From Oscillospiraceae bacterium (GTDB taxonomy: Bacteria > Bacillota > Clostridia > Oscillospirales > Ruminococcaceae): a stretch of 64,000 nt of DNA. The position numbers were made by a program, and so were the translations under genes. The stretch covers positions 30,233 through 94,232 of the forward strand of contig JAFUWN010000009.1 of the NCBI GenBank assembly GCA_017483465.1. The letters are read 5' to 3'. Position 1 is the first letter of the stretch. Every line of letters begins with the position of its first letter. A model generated the notes under the pieces. That model saw only the letters and a program-made list of their open reading frames with translations, ran no database searches and was not told where the DNA came from. Shown piece after piece: positions 1 to 8,041 of the stretch.

Positions 1-917
1 TGTGTCCGCTGCTGAGAATCCAGACACATGCCTTTCATGACAGCTTCGGAAACATTTTTCGGGATATTCTGATTCAGTTCACACGGCGGTGAAAGATTAT
101 CCTGCTGAAGACGGCTCGGAGCATCCACAGGCTGACAGCCTGTCAGCAGTCTGTATAACACGGCACAGATACCGTAAACATCTGTAAAGCTTCCCTGCTG
201 TGCACCGGGGGTATACTGTTCCGGAGCGGCATAGCCCTGGAAAATTTCCGAAGGCAGTTCCAGATTCATAGTTCTCACATCATAGATACTAAACCCGCAT
301 AACCGGAGTTCCGTCTTAGGTGTGACATAGATTGTATCAGGACTGATTGCCCTGTGTATCACACCGTTATTATGCATCAGACTCAGAGTCGTAAAGAAAC
401 TCGGGAACAGTTCAGAGACCTGCTGCCATGTCAGTTCTCCGGCATGGTCTTTCAGATACTCAACAAGTTTGATTCCCTCAAGATATTCATAAATTACATA
501 AGTAGTATTATTGGCATCAATAATATCCAGCGTAGGGATAATATGCTGTAAATTCCGCATCTGAGCGAGTTTTCTGTTTAATTCCTTGAATTCTTCTTTC
601 AGGGTCTTATAGGGAATGACACGATTGGGCTGCACATTGATTGCAGCCCGTCCCCGTACACGCTTGCACAGTCCGGCGGGGCAATATTCCCGGATCAGCA
701 CTTTACAGCCGATGGATGAATTATAGCCGATATAATTTGCCCCTTCGCTGTTATGGCCGATTTTTACACCAATGATATATTTTCCGTTCAGTTCCGTACC
801 GGGCGGAGCATAATTAGGGTCATAGGGGGTATCTTCTTTATAACCGCAGGACGGACAAGTATTTAATTTTTCCGGTTTCAGATTCATGCACCGATAGCAG
901 CGGTTTTGTATTTCCAT
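1..917 (-). CDS. Zinc-ribbon pseudokinase (Ser/Thr kinase fold), C-terminus outside window
   Basis: The first 305 residues are present; the rest lies beyond base 1. An N-terminal zinc ribbon (C7, C10, C21, C24) precedes a bacterial Ser/Thr protein kinase fold (about residues 45-305). The fold is recognisable from the hinge (VIYEYLEG), the APEQY motif near 231 and the conserved aspartate in TDVYG (246). The catalytic residues are replaced: the VAIK lysine is R76 (VLIREY), the HRD motif reads HRA with threonine instead of the loop asparagine (HRAISPDT), and DFG reads GFS (208-210). It therefore looks like a pseudokinase, a scaffold or sensor rather than a phosphotransferase. The start at 917 has an AAAGGGGG ribosome binding site and its own promoter. 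The missing C-terminus could hold further domains. The fold is sure; loss of activity is inferred. Confidence 0.82.
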   Translation of the reverse strand, partial: MEIQNRCYRCMNLKPEKLNTCPSCGYKEDTPYDPNYAPPGTELNGKYIIGVKIGHNSEGANYIGYNSSIGCKVLIREYCPAGLCKRVRGRAAINVQPNRVIPYKTLKEEFKELNRKLAQMRNLQHIIPTLDIIDANNTTYVIYEYLEGIKLVEYLKDHAGELTWQQVSELFPSFFTTLSLMHNNGVIHRAISPDTIYVTPKTELRLCGFSIYDVRTMNLELPSEIFQGYAAPEQYTPGAQQGSFTDVYGICAVLYRLLTGCQPVDAPSRLQQDNLSPPCELNQNIPKNVSEAVMKGMCLDSQQRT

Positions 918-966
918 TCTGACCTGTTCCCCCTTTCTTGATTTTTTAAAATTAGTCCTACTTATT

Positions 967-995
967 ATTTTAACAGTTTCGGACGATGTTGTCAA
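967..995 (-). promoter_or_regulatory. Sigma-A promoter of the pseudokinase gene
   Basis: On the minus strand TTGACA (990-995) and TAAAAT (967-972) are separated by exactly 17 bases, and the spacer ends in TGT, an extended -10 element. It lies in the gap after the upstream operon, so the kinase-like gene has its own transcript start. Confidence 0.75.
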
Positions 996-1079
996 CCTTT
1001 TTCCGGCTTTGTCAATATTTTATTTGCAGATTTGTATTTGTTTTGTAACATTCTTTTATTTTTCAGCAATCTTTTGTTC

Positions 1080-2354
1080 TCAGATCTGAATTAAATTTTT
1101 ATTCAGCAGTTCCTGTGCAGCGAGCAGAATGCTGATTCTTCCGCTGTTCCAGCTCAATCCGCCCTGCAGCCATGCCGCATAGGGTTCACGCAGAGGGCCG
1201 TCAGCAGAAAGTTCGATAGAAGCACCGTTTGTGAATGCTCCTGCTGCCATGATCACCTGATTTTCATAACCGGGCATATCCCACGGTTCCGGTGTGACAT
1301 AGGCATCTACCGGAGAGCCTTTCTGGATTCCCTGACAGAAAGCGATTAAATTTTCAGCTGTGCGAAGCTCTACGGCTGTGACAATATCCCCTTTCGGATC
1401 GTTCGTAGCCGGTGTGCATTTAAATCCTAATAATGTAAATAATTCAGAAGCAAAAGCCGCTGTTTTCAAGGCATTTGCCACAATATCCGGAGCGAGATAC
1501 AAACCCTGAAACAGTTCCCGGTTCATACCGAGCGTACAACCGACTTCTTTTCCCAGACCGACACAGGTCAGCCGATAAGCACATAATTCAACAAGTTTCG
1601 ACTTTCCGGCGATATAGCCGCCTGTCCGGGCGATACCTCCTCCGGCATTCTTGATCATGGAACCGATAATTACATCAGCTCCGACCGAAGGCGGTTCAAT
1701 TTCTTCGACAAATTCGCCATAGCAATTATCTGTCATGATGATCACTTCCGGATTGGCTTTCCGGATAGTTTCACAGAGCGTTTTCAGTTCTTCGATTGTA
1801 AATGCCGTTCTCAGGTCATAGCCTCTTGATCTCTGAATATATGCAATTTTTGCTCCTGCCAAATTTTCAGAAACGGCTTTTAAATCCGGTTTTCCCTCCG
1901 GAGTCAGACTGATGATTTTATATCTTACTCCGAAATCTTTCAGCGAACCGTTACCGGCCTTACCGGTGATACCGATCACTTCATGCAGCGTATCATAAGG
2001 CATTCCGGTGACGAAGACAATTTCATCATCCGGCCTTAACAAGCCGAATAAAGCGACACTCAGTGCATGTGTGCCGGACACAAAATTATGTCTGACAAGA
2101 GCATCTTCCGTTCCGAGCACCTGTGCCCAGACAGCATCCAGAACGTCACGGCCTAAATCGCCGTAGCCGTAGCCTGTACTTGCACCGAAGCAGGCTTCAC
2201 TGACTTTATGATCTGCAAAGGCTTTCAGGACTTTTGCAGCGTTATGTCTTGCCGTCCGGTCGATTTTCGCAAAACATGCCGAGCAGTTTTGTTCAGCCTG
2301 TTCTGCAAGAGCTTCCAGACGGGAATCAATTTCAAAAAAATCATGTATCGCCAT
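1080..2354 (-). CDS. Methionine gamma-lyase family / aluminium-resistance protein (PLP enzyme, YnbB-like)
   Basis: A 424-residue PLP-dependent enzyme of the Cys/Met-metabolism-like family known as the aluminium resistance family (COG4100, B. subtilis YnbB). Landmarks are the glycine-rich ASTGYGYGD near residue 60, the aspartate of MTDNCYGEF, and the probable Schiff-base lysine in GSMIKNAGGGIARTGGY. Members act as lyases on sulphur amino acids or related compounds; the true substrate is uncertain. An upstream in-frame ATG would add 40 residues, but the start at 2354 has an AAAGGA site and gives the family N-terminus (MAIHDFFEID). It overlaps the preceding acetyltransferase gene by 14 bases and is the last gene of the murD operon. 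Confidence 0.85.
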   Translation of the reverse strand: MAIHDFFEIDSRLEALAEQAEQNCSACFAKIDRTARHNAAKVLKAFADHKVSEACFGASTGYGYGDLGRDVLDAVWAQVLGTEDALVRHNFVSGTHALSVALFGLLRPDDEIVFVTGMPYDTLHEVIGITGKAGNGSLKDFGVRYKIISLTPEGKPDLKAVSENLAGAKIAYIQRSRGYDLRTAFTIEELKTLCETIRKANPEVIIMTDNCYGEFVEEIEPPSVGADVIIGSMIKNAGGGIARTGGYIAGKSKLVELCAYRLTCVGLGKEVGCTLGMNRELFQGLYLAPDIVANALKTAAFASELFTLLGFKCTPATNDPKGDIVTAVELRTAENLIAFCQGIQKGSPVDAYVTPEPWDMPGYENQVIMAAGAFTNGASIELSADGPLREPYAAWLQGGLSWNSGRISILLAAQELLNKNLIQI

Positions 2355-3135
2355 TATCAAGCAGTCCTTTCGTGATGCTGTCCTGTGCATCTTCCGTGCG
2401 TTCGAGCACATATTCCGTATCAATGACTTTAAAGCCGATTTCCCGATAGAAACTTTCACGAATATCCAGTGCATACAGAACAGCCTTTTTATCGAACTGG
2501 GCTAGCCATCCGGCAAGCCATCTCAGGAACATTCTGGCATGTCCGAGGCCTCTGGCTTCCGGCAGAGTCGCCACCTGTCCGACCAGCACATGATTATCAA
2601 TATCAAACATAATCGTCGCAGTCGTACTGTTTTTATATGTCAGTACATGACTGACACCGTGGCGTGATCTGTGTGAAGTATCTGTAAGCCATAAAGCATA
2701 ATCTTCCAGATTCGGGAATCCGGCATGAAGAATCTGATAGACTTCTTCCAGAGAGGGATTAAATTCAACAGCTTCTTCTTCAAAATCAGTATTTTCCCTG
2801 TCGGGCTGAAGTTCAAACGTAGTTCTGTGAAGCGACTGATAATCTTTCAGAAGATAAGATAATTTTTCTCTGACAGGTTCATTGCACTCGATTCTGAACG
2901 GCTTATGCATATTCAGAAAAACGGCTAAATTTTCGAGTTCTGATTCATCAGCACTGACAATCAGGACAGTACTGTTAAAACTCAGCAGGATACCGTCCTC
3001 ACCGACAGTATAGAACTGACAGAACGGATAATCAATACCATAAGCTTTATAATACGAATACATTTTTCTGCCTCTCCAGGTTTTCCGGAGCAGATAGGTA
3101 TTCAGATCGCAGTCTTTTGTAATTTTTCTAATCAT
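2341..3135 (-). CDS. GNAT family N-acetyltransferase
   Basis: A 264-residue protein with an N-terminal segment I do not recognise (about 1-130) and a C-terminal GNAT fold (about 130-255). The GNAT part shows VGQVATLPEARGLGHARMFL, the acetyl-CoA pyrophosphate loop Q/R-x-x-G-x-G/A, followed by the usual beta-strand and SFYREIGFKVID helix at the end. It should transfer an acetyl group from acetyl-CoA to an amine; the substrate is unknown. Its ATG overlaps the stop codon of the upstream M42 peptidase by four bases (ATGA), so the two are probably translationally coupled. Confidence 0.85.
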   Translation of the reverse strand: MIRKITKDCDLNTYLLRKTWRGRKMYSYYKAYGIDYPFCQFYTVGEDGILLSFNSTVLIVSADESELENLAVFLNMHKPFRIECNEPVREKLSYLLKDYQSLHRTTFELQPDRENTDFEEEAVEFNPSLEEVYQILHAGFPNLEDYALWLTDTSHRSRHGVSHVLTYKNSTTATIMFDIDNHVLVGQVATLPEARGLGHARMFLRWLAGWLAQFDKKAVLYALDIRESFYREIGFKVIDTEYVLERTEDAQDSITKGLLDNGDT

Positions 3136-4163
3136 AATTCATGCATTCTTTCCAGCATTTTTTCAGCCAGCTGATAAGTTTGTGTCATATCACTGATCTG
3201 TGCCGTACAGTAAGGCGAATGGAGATAACGGCACGGAATTGATAATGCAAGTGTTCTGACTCCGGTGCGGGAAATATGTACCGACCCGGCATCGTTGCCG
3301 CCTGCAATACGGGATTTTGTCTGACAGGGGATGTTTAATGTTTCGGCTTCGGCAAAAGCAGTTTTATATAATTCTTTATCGTAGATTGTCGCCCTGTCCA
3401 TGAATAATGCGACAGGCCCTGCACCCAGATGACATACGGCATTGCCGTCATGTACGCCGTCAAGATCAGCGGCTGTTGTGGTTTCCAGAATCAGAGCAAA
3501 ATCCGGATTGATAGCATAAGCCGCTGTTTTACTGCCTCTCAGTCCGATTTCTTCCTGTACGAAAAAGCCGAACCAGGTATCATAAGCAATTTCTGATTCC
3601 AGTAATTTCAGCATTGCCGCACAGCCGAAACGATCATCAATCGCTTTCGAGGCGACCCGATTTCCGCCGAGTTCCGTCCATTCACTGTGATAACATACGG
3701 AATCGCCCCGTAAAATATGCAAATCTGAAGTTTCGGCTCTGGAATTTGTACCAATATCAAGAATCAGATCTTTTTTCTCCGGTTTTTTCTCCTTTTCCTT
3801 GCTCGTCAGCTGATGAACCGGCTTACAGCCGATCACACCGAATCTGTCAGCTTCCGGAAGATAGACTGCTCTGCCGATGGCGACATCAGGGTCAACACCG
3901 CCGACGGTATCAAGCAGACATTTTCCATCCGGAAGAATATCTGTAATAATAAAACCGACTTCATCCATATGAGCACCGATCAGAACCGTATTTTTTGCTT
4001 CTTTTCTGCCTTTTTTACGCACTAACAAATTTCCGAGTGCATCTGTCCGGCATTCCAGAATATCCGGAAAAGATCTGATTTTTTCTTCCAGATATTCCCT
4101 GATCTTCGATTCATCTCCGGAAATGCCGTTCAATGCACATAATTCTTTCAGATCATTCAGCAT
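3132..4163 (-). CDS. M42 family metallopeptidase (glutamyl/deblocking aminopeptidase type), copy 2 of tandem pair
   Basis: A 343-residue cytosolic metallo-aminopeptidase of family M42. Motifs in order: GAHMDEVGFI (first metal ligands), IDDRFGCAAML (bridging aspartate), VQEEIGLRGS (catalytic glutamate pair), LETTTAAD, and C-terminal RYLHSPYC (histidine ligand). These enzymes form tetrahedral dodecamers that trim N-terminal residues from peptides. It follows a second M42 gene with a 7-base overlap and a good ribosome binding site (AGGAGG). Compared with copy 1 it keeps the full QEEIGLRGS catalytic motif, so this is the more standard member. Confidence 0.92.
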   Translation of the reverse strand: MLNDLKELCALNGISGDESKIREYLEEKIRSFPDILECRTDALGNLLVRKKGRKEAKNTVLIGAHMDEVGFIITDILPDGKCLLDTVGGVDPDVAIGRAVYLPEADRFGVIGCKPVHQLTSKEKEKKPEKKDLILDIGTNSRAETSDLHILRGDSVCYHSEWTELGGNRVASKAIDDRFGCAAMLKLLESEIAYDTWFGFFVQEEIGLRGSKTAAYAINPDFALILETTTAADLDGVHDGNAVCHLGAGPVALFMDRATIYDKELYKTAFAEAETLNIPCQTKSRIAGGNDAGSVHISRTGVRTLALSIPCRYLHSPYCTAQISDMTQTYQLAEKMLERMHEL

Positions 4164-5176
4164 TCTGCACCCCTCCTGAGATATTCTGCAATCAGTTTTC
4201 CGGTATATTTAATATCATTCAGATCAATCACTTCGACAGGCGTATGCATATAGAAAAGCGGAATCGAGAGCGTACATGCTTTCACACCTTCACGGCAGAC
4301 AGAGAAATCATCTGCATTTGTTCCGGTTCTGCCATGCATGACCTCAATCTGACAAGAGATATTTTTTTCGGCTGCAAGGCAAACCAGATCACGGGAAATT
4401 TTTTTCGATAATGACGGAGAAAATCCGATCATAACACCCTCTCCGGCCTTGCCTGTTCCCTGTGTACCGTCTCCGGCAAAGGAAACATCAACCGCAAGGG
4501 CAATATCCGGATTGATCGCATAACAGCCTGTTTTTGCACCTGCTCCGTTGACTTCCTCACGATTTGAGAATAACACACTGACTTTACAGGGAATTTCTTC
4601 TTTTTTGAGTTCATCCAGAGCATATAAAACAGAAGCAATTCCGGCACGGTCATCCAGACACGGAGAAGCAAACCGATCTCCGGCGAGTTCTTCTGTAATC
4701 CCTGTGAATGTCACGCTGTCGCCTAAAGACAGGATGTTTCTGAGTTCTTCGGCCGGATAGCCTGTATCAATCCGGACTTGCTCAATTTTCTGGACTTTTT
4801 CTTCTCCCTGATTCAGATGCGGCGGAAGTGTGCTGATAATGCCGGGAATCTTTTTCTTTCCGTGCAGAATGACTTTCTGTGCCGGAAACCAGCGTCTGTC
4901 CAGACCGCCGACGTTTCCGACTCCGACAAAGCCGTCATCAGTAATTTCTGTAACAATCAGGCCGATCTGATCAAGATGAGCATCCAGCATGATATGCACG
5001 GCATCCGGTTCGGAACTGCCCATAGAACCGATCACATTGCCGTTCTGAATATGGGCATCCGGACAGTATTTTTTCAGCTTTTCACAGGCGACCTGTGCAA
5101 TTTCCGACTCATCTCCGGAAATTCCTGAGGCTGTACATAAATCTGATAACAATTTTTTCAGAGATTTTTTATTCAT
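4157..5176 (-). CDS. M42 family metallopeptidase, copy 1 of tandem pair
   Basis: A 339-residue M42 aminopeptidase. Visible motifs are LDAHLDQIGLIV, LDDRAGIASVLYAL, SNREEVNGAGAK (the catalytic glutamate pair, with VNGAGAK where the usual VGLRGA stands), AVDVSFAGD and FYMHTPVEV. It begins two bases after murD and overlaps the next M42 gene, so murD and both peptidases are one transcript. Paired M42 genes may give hetero-oligomers or split substrate ranges. The divergence of the catalytic loop suggests specialisation of this copy; it is not obviously dead. Confidence 0.9.
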   Translation of the reverse strand: MNKKSLKKLLSDLCTASGISGDESEIAQVACEKLKKYCPDAHIQNGNVIGSMGSSEPDAVHIMLDAHLDQIGLIVTEITDDGFVGVGNVGGLDRRWFPAQKVILHGKKKIPGIISTLPPHLNQGEEKVQKIEQVRIDTGYPAEELRNILSLGDSVTFTGITEELAGDRFASPCLDDRAGIASVLYALDELKKEEIPCKVSVLFSNREEVNGAGAKTGCYAINPDIALAVDVSFAGDGTQGTGKAGEGVMIGFSPSLSKKISRDLVCLAAEKNISCQIEVMHGRTGTNADDFSVCREGVKACTLSIPLFYMHTPVEVIDLNDIKYTGKLIAEYLRRGAEC

Positions 5177-5178
5177 AA

Positions 5179-6570
5179 TTATGATAACTCCTTGATTAAT
5201 CTCTTGAAATGCTGTCCACGGACTTCAAAATTCGGATACCAGTCGAAACTTGCACATGCCGGAGACAATGTGACAATATCGCCGGATTTTGCTTCTTTAT
5301 GAGCCGTTTCCACAGCTTCTTCCATGGAATTGACATGAATGATCTTTAATTCTTCCGGATGATAATTCTTTGCAGAAGTAACAGCCTTTTCGATCTTATC
5401 AGCCGTCAGACCCATCAGAATCAGAATCTTGACTTTATCGCAGACTGTTTCTGCCATAGGTTCAAACGGGATTTTCTTGTCATAGCCTCCGGCGAGGACA
5501 ATCAGTTTCTGATGAAAGCTGTTCAGACCGGCAAGGACTCTGGTCGGACTGGTGGCGATACTGTCGTTATAATATTTTACGCCGTCGAGTTCACGGACAA
5601 ATTCAATTCTATGCTCGACTCCGCCGAATTCTTTTGCGACTTTCACAATGGCCTCGACCGGAACTTCTCCCCAGAGGACTGCAATCACACCGAGGAAATT
5701 TTCTACATTATGCATTCCCGGAATTCTGATTTCATCTTTATGAATCACCGGGGTGATCTGATTATTTTCAATATAGCATAATACTCCGTCATCACGCAGA
5801 AAAGCTCCTCTTTCGGGGATTTCTCTTCTGGTGAACCAGTTCAGTTTTCCACGCACCAGACCGGCAAGATCTTTTGTTCCCTGATTATCCAGATTCAGAA
5901 CCGTTCTGGAAAAGGCATTCTGATGTATGATTAAATTCGTCTTCGACTGGGTATATTCTTCCATTGTGCCGTGAACATCCAGATGATTCGGTGTGATATT
6001 CGTAATCAATGCCGTATCCGGAGATTTTCTCATAGAAATCAGCTGAAAGCTGGATAATTCCACGACAGCGGCATCCTCTTCCTGAATTTCTTCGATGATC
6101 GGCAGAAGTGCCCGGCCGATATTTCCGCCTTTATGGACAGTTTTTCCGGATTCTGCTAAAATTTCAGCGATCAGGGTCGTAGAAGTTGATTTTCCGTCAG
6201 AACCTGTCACACCATAAATCTTACACGGACACAAATCAAAAAATACTTCCATTTCCGAGGTAATAACCACACCTGCCTGACGAGCCTTTGTCAGTGCCGG
6301 GTTATTGAAATACATTCCGGGGGTTCTGAACACAACATCAAAATCCGTGAGAGAATCAAGATAATTTTCACCCAGAACAAATTTTACTCCCAGAGCAGAT
6401 AATTCGTCATAAACTGCCTGAAACTGATCTGCATTTCTTTTATCGCAGACTGTGACAGCAATTTCTTTTTCCCTGAATTTCCTGATTAATTCCGTATGGC
6501 TCACACCCGTACCGATGAAAGCTACGTTCTTGGATTTCATATCTTCAAAAAAAGCCTGAATTTTACTCAT
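5179..6570 (-). CDS. murD: UDP-N-acetylmuramoyl-L-alanine--D-glutamate ligase
   Basis: A 463-residue Mur ligase that adds D-glutamate to UDP-MurNAc-L-Ala in the cytoplasmic stage of peptidoglycan synthesis. The N-terminal Rossmann domain (FIGTGVSHTELI) is followed by the ATPase P-loop GVTGSDGKSTST near residue 115, the NITPNHLDVHG motif, a central EHRIE and the C-terminal ligase domain ending SPACASFDWYPNFEVRG. Length matches the family. An in-frame start 24 codons upstream is possible, but ATG at 6570 has a perfect AGGAGG site. It is the first gene of a five-gene operon. No other mur gene is in the window, so this murD is separate from any dcw cluster. Confidence 0.95.
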   Translation of the reverse strand: MSKIQAFFEDMKSKNVAFIGTGVSHTELIRKFREKEIAVTVCDKRNADQFQAVYDELSALGVKFVLGENYLDSLTDFDVVFRTPGMYFNNPALTKARQAGVVITSEMEVFFDLCPCKIYGVTGSDGKSTSTTLIAEILAESGKTVHKGGNIGRALLPIIEEIQEEDAAVVELSSFQLISMRKSPDTALITNITPNHLDVHGTMEEYTQSKTNLIIHQNAFSRTVLNLDNQGTKDLAGLVRGKLNWFTRREIPERGAFLRDDGVLCYIENNQITPVIHKDEIRIPGMHNVENFLGVIAVLWGEVPVEAIVKVAKEFGGVEHRIEFVRELDGVKYYNDSIATSPTRVLAGLNSFHQKLIVLAGGYDKKIPFEPMAETVCDKVKILILMGLTADKIEKAVTSAKNYHPEELKIIHVNSMEEAVETAHKEAKSGDIVTLSPACASFDWYPNFEVRGQHFKRLIKELS

Positions 6571-6613
6571 AACAGCCTCCTGTAAATACTTGAAAATTAA
6601 CATGTCATATTCT

Positions 6614-6642
6614 ATTATAGCAGATTCTTTCTCAAAAATCAA
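6614..6642 (-). promoter_or_regulatory. Sigma-A promoter of the murD operon
   Basis: Minus-strand TTGATT (6637-6642) and TATAAT (6614-6619) with a 17-base spacer ending TGC. It sits about 45 bases ahead of the murD start and directly after the terminator of the dockerin gene. Confidence 0.75.
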
Positions 6643-6673
6643 TGTTTTTCAGAAAAAACTTGACATTCCGCAG

Positions 6674-6700
6674 AAAAAAACGCCCTCCGGAACAGAGGGC
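6674..6700 (-). terminator. Rho-independent terminator of the dockerin gene
   Basis: Read on the minus strand, arms GCCCTC (6695-6700) and GAGGGC (6682-6687) flank a 7-base loop and are followed by a run of seven T (6674-6680). Confidence 0.85.
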
Positions 6701-6731
6701 TGTCTTGTATTTCAGTATCACAGGGAATTGT

Positions 6732-7433
6732 TTATGACAGTGTATCAAGCAATCCGACAATATATTTCATGATAATAAGGGCTTCTTCGGAATCCGGCCT
6801 GCTGTTTTGATTCAGATCAACAGCTTTCAGCTGTATTTCGGAAAGCGTTTCTTTTCCGAGGATTGCTTTATTGATACTGATCACATCCAGAATATCAATT
6901 TTACCGTCCTGGTTAGCATCTCCGGAAACTGACGTGACAGTCGCAGTTGTAGTAGTTGTTATAGTTTTCGTATCAGAAGCCGGAACTGTCTGTGGTTCAG
7001 AACTTGAAATCATCAGTTCTATCGTACCTGTTCCGATTTCTCCGGTCATCTGATGGCGATACGTATAGGTAATCACAGCTTTTCCGGGAAGTGCATTTTC
7101 TGCACAGCGGATGATAATTTCATTTCCGGAAGAAACTGAACTGTTCAGATCAGCATTTTCTGATAATTCTACAGTGAGATAGGGATTATCCGATTCCAGA
7201 TCAATTCTTGAAACAAATACCATATTGAACAGAGCGATTTTTTCTTCTCCGGCAGAAATAGTTTCCGGTGCATCGGTAACAGACATAACTGCCACAGGAG
7301 TCGTTCTGATATAGCTTGTTTCTGCAGATGTTTCTACGGCAGTTTCCTGAGCATAAGAAATCACAGCTCCGGCATTTAGGATTACAAACATTCCTGTCAG
7401 GAATGCCGAAATTTTTCTGATCTGTTTTTTCAT
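6732..7433 (-). CDS. Secreted dockerin-containing protein of unknown function
   Basis: 233 residues. A signal peptide (basic KKQIRK then a hydrophobic core, probable cleavage near SYAQE) is followed by a beta-rich domain without known motif (about 45-150), a Thr/Ala linker, and a C-terminal type I dockerin (about 165-230). The first dockerin calcium loop is canonical (DANQDGKIDILD); the second (DLNQNSRPDSEE) is less regular. Dockerins bind cohesins in cellulosome or amylosome-like complexes, or on the cell surface. No catalytic domain is visible, so it is probably a structural or binding module. The chosen ATG at 7433 lies 9 bases after GGAGG; an ATG three codons earlier abuts the site. It is monocistronic, with its own promoter and terminator. 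Confidence 0.85.
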   Translation of the reverse strand: MKKQIRKISAFLTGMFVILNAGAVISYAQETAVETSAETSYIRTTPVAVMSVTDAPETISAGEEKIALFNMVFVSRIDLESDNPYLTVELSENADLNSSVSSGNEIIIRCAENALPGKAVITYTYRHQMTGEIGTGTIELMISSSEPQTVPASDTKTITTTTTATVTSVSGDANQDGKIDILDVISINKAILGKETLSEIQLKAVDLNQNSRPDSEEALIIMKYIVGLLDTLS

Positions 7434-7456
7434 AACTATCATCCTCCTTTAAAAAT

Positions 7457-7485
7457 ATTGTAGCAGATAAATTGTCAGCTGTCAA
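7457..7485 (-). promoter_or_regulatory. Sigma-A promoter of the dockerin gene
   Basis: Minus-strand TTGACA (7480-7485) and TACAAT (7457-7462) with a 17-base spacer ending TGC. It is divergent from, and within 40 bases of, the promoter region of the DtxR-like gene. Confidence 0.75.
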
Positions 7486-7523
7486 TCGTTTTTCAGAAAA
7501 AACTTGACTTTTTATCAGAATTA

Positions 7524-7542
7524 TGTTATTGTTATAATAACA
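7524..7542 (+). promoter_or_regulatory. Palindrome over the -10 of the DtxR-like gene, candidate operator
   Basis: TGTTATT (7524-7530) and AATAACA (7536-7542) form a perfect 7-5-7 inverted repeat. It contains the -10 candidate TATAAT (7533-7538); a TTGACT lies at 7504-7509, further away than usual. A site covering the -10 is typical of an autorepressor. The binding protein is inferred, not shown. Confidence 0.5.
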
Positions 7543-7576
7543 GGTTTTATTTTCAGAACAGAAAGGATGTGGATTT

Positions 7577-7987
7577 ATGGAATTATGTGCAGGGCAGTAC
7601 CGCTATCTGCTGTGTATCTATCGTTTGGAAAAAGAAAAAAGCCGGATCCGCTGTGTCGATATTGCGAATGATCTGGGCGTTACCCGTCCGAGTGTCAGCA
7701 AAATGATGAAGTGTATGGTCAGAATGGAATTAATCGAACCTGATTATTGTGAAGCTGTCAGACTGACTCCGGCCGGAAGAGAAATCGCCGAACATTTCAA
7801 TCAGGATTATGATATGACATATGCATTTTTCCGGAGGATTCTCAAACTCACTCCGGCAGAATCAAAAGAACATGCATTTTTGTTTCTTTCGACATTTCCG
7901 ACCGATACCGTCAAGAAATTAGGCACAGTAACAGGCCGGAGTCTGGAACATATCAAAAAAAGCAGACCCGTAGAGAAAAAAATATAA
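7577..7987 (+). CDS. DtxR/MntR-like transcriptional regulator lacking obvious metal ligands
   Basis: 136 residues. The N-terminal winged helix (about 5-65) matches the DtxR family: YLLCIYRLE, then IRCVDIANDLGVTRPSVSKMM (recognition helix), then a wing and LTPAGREIAEHF. The C-terminal half should be the dimerisation domain. In the regions where MntR keeps its metal ligands (an Asp/Glu pair near the N-terminus and E-x-x-E-H in the dimer helix) I see QYRYLLCIY and EHAFLFLS, so the usual Mn/Fe site appears to be missing. It may sense something else or act without a cofactor. It is followed 54 bases later by a MIF-like gene, probably in one transcript. The family assignment is fairly sure; the effector is unknown. 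Confidence 0.72.
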   Translation: MELCAGQYRYLLCIYRLEKEKSRIRCVDIANDLGVTRPSVSKMMKCMVRMELIEPDYCEAVRLTPAGREIAEHFNQDYDMTYAFFRRILKLTPAESKEHAFLFLSTFPTDTVKKLGTVTGRSLEHIKKSRPVEKKI

Positions 7988-8041
7988 ATAAAATAAGATA
8001 TCATATTATATGATAAATTTATCAAAAGGAGAACTATTATT

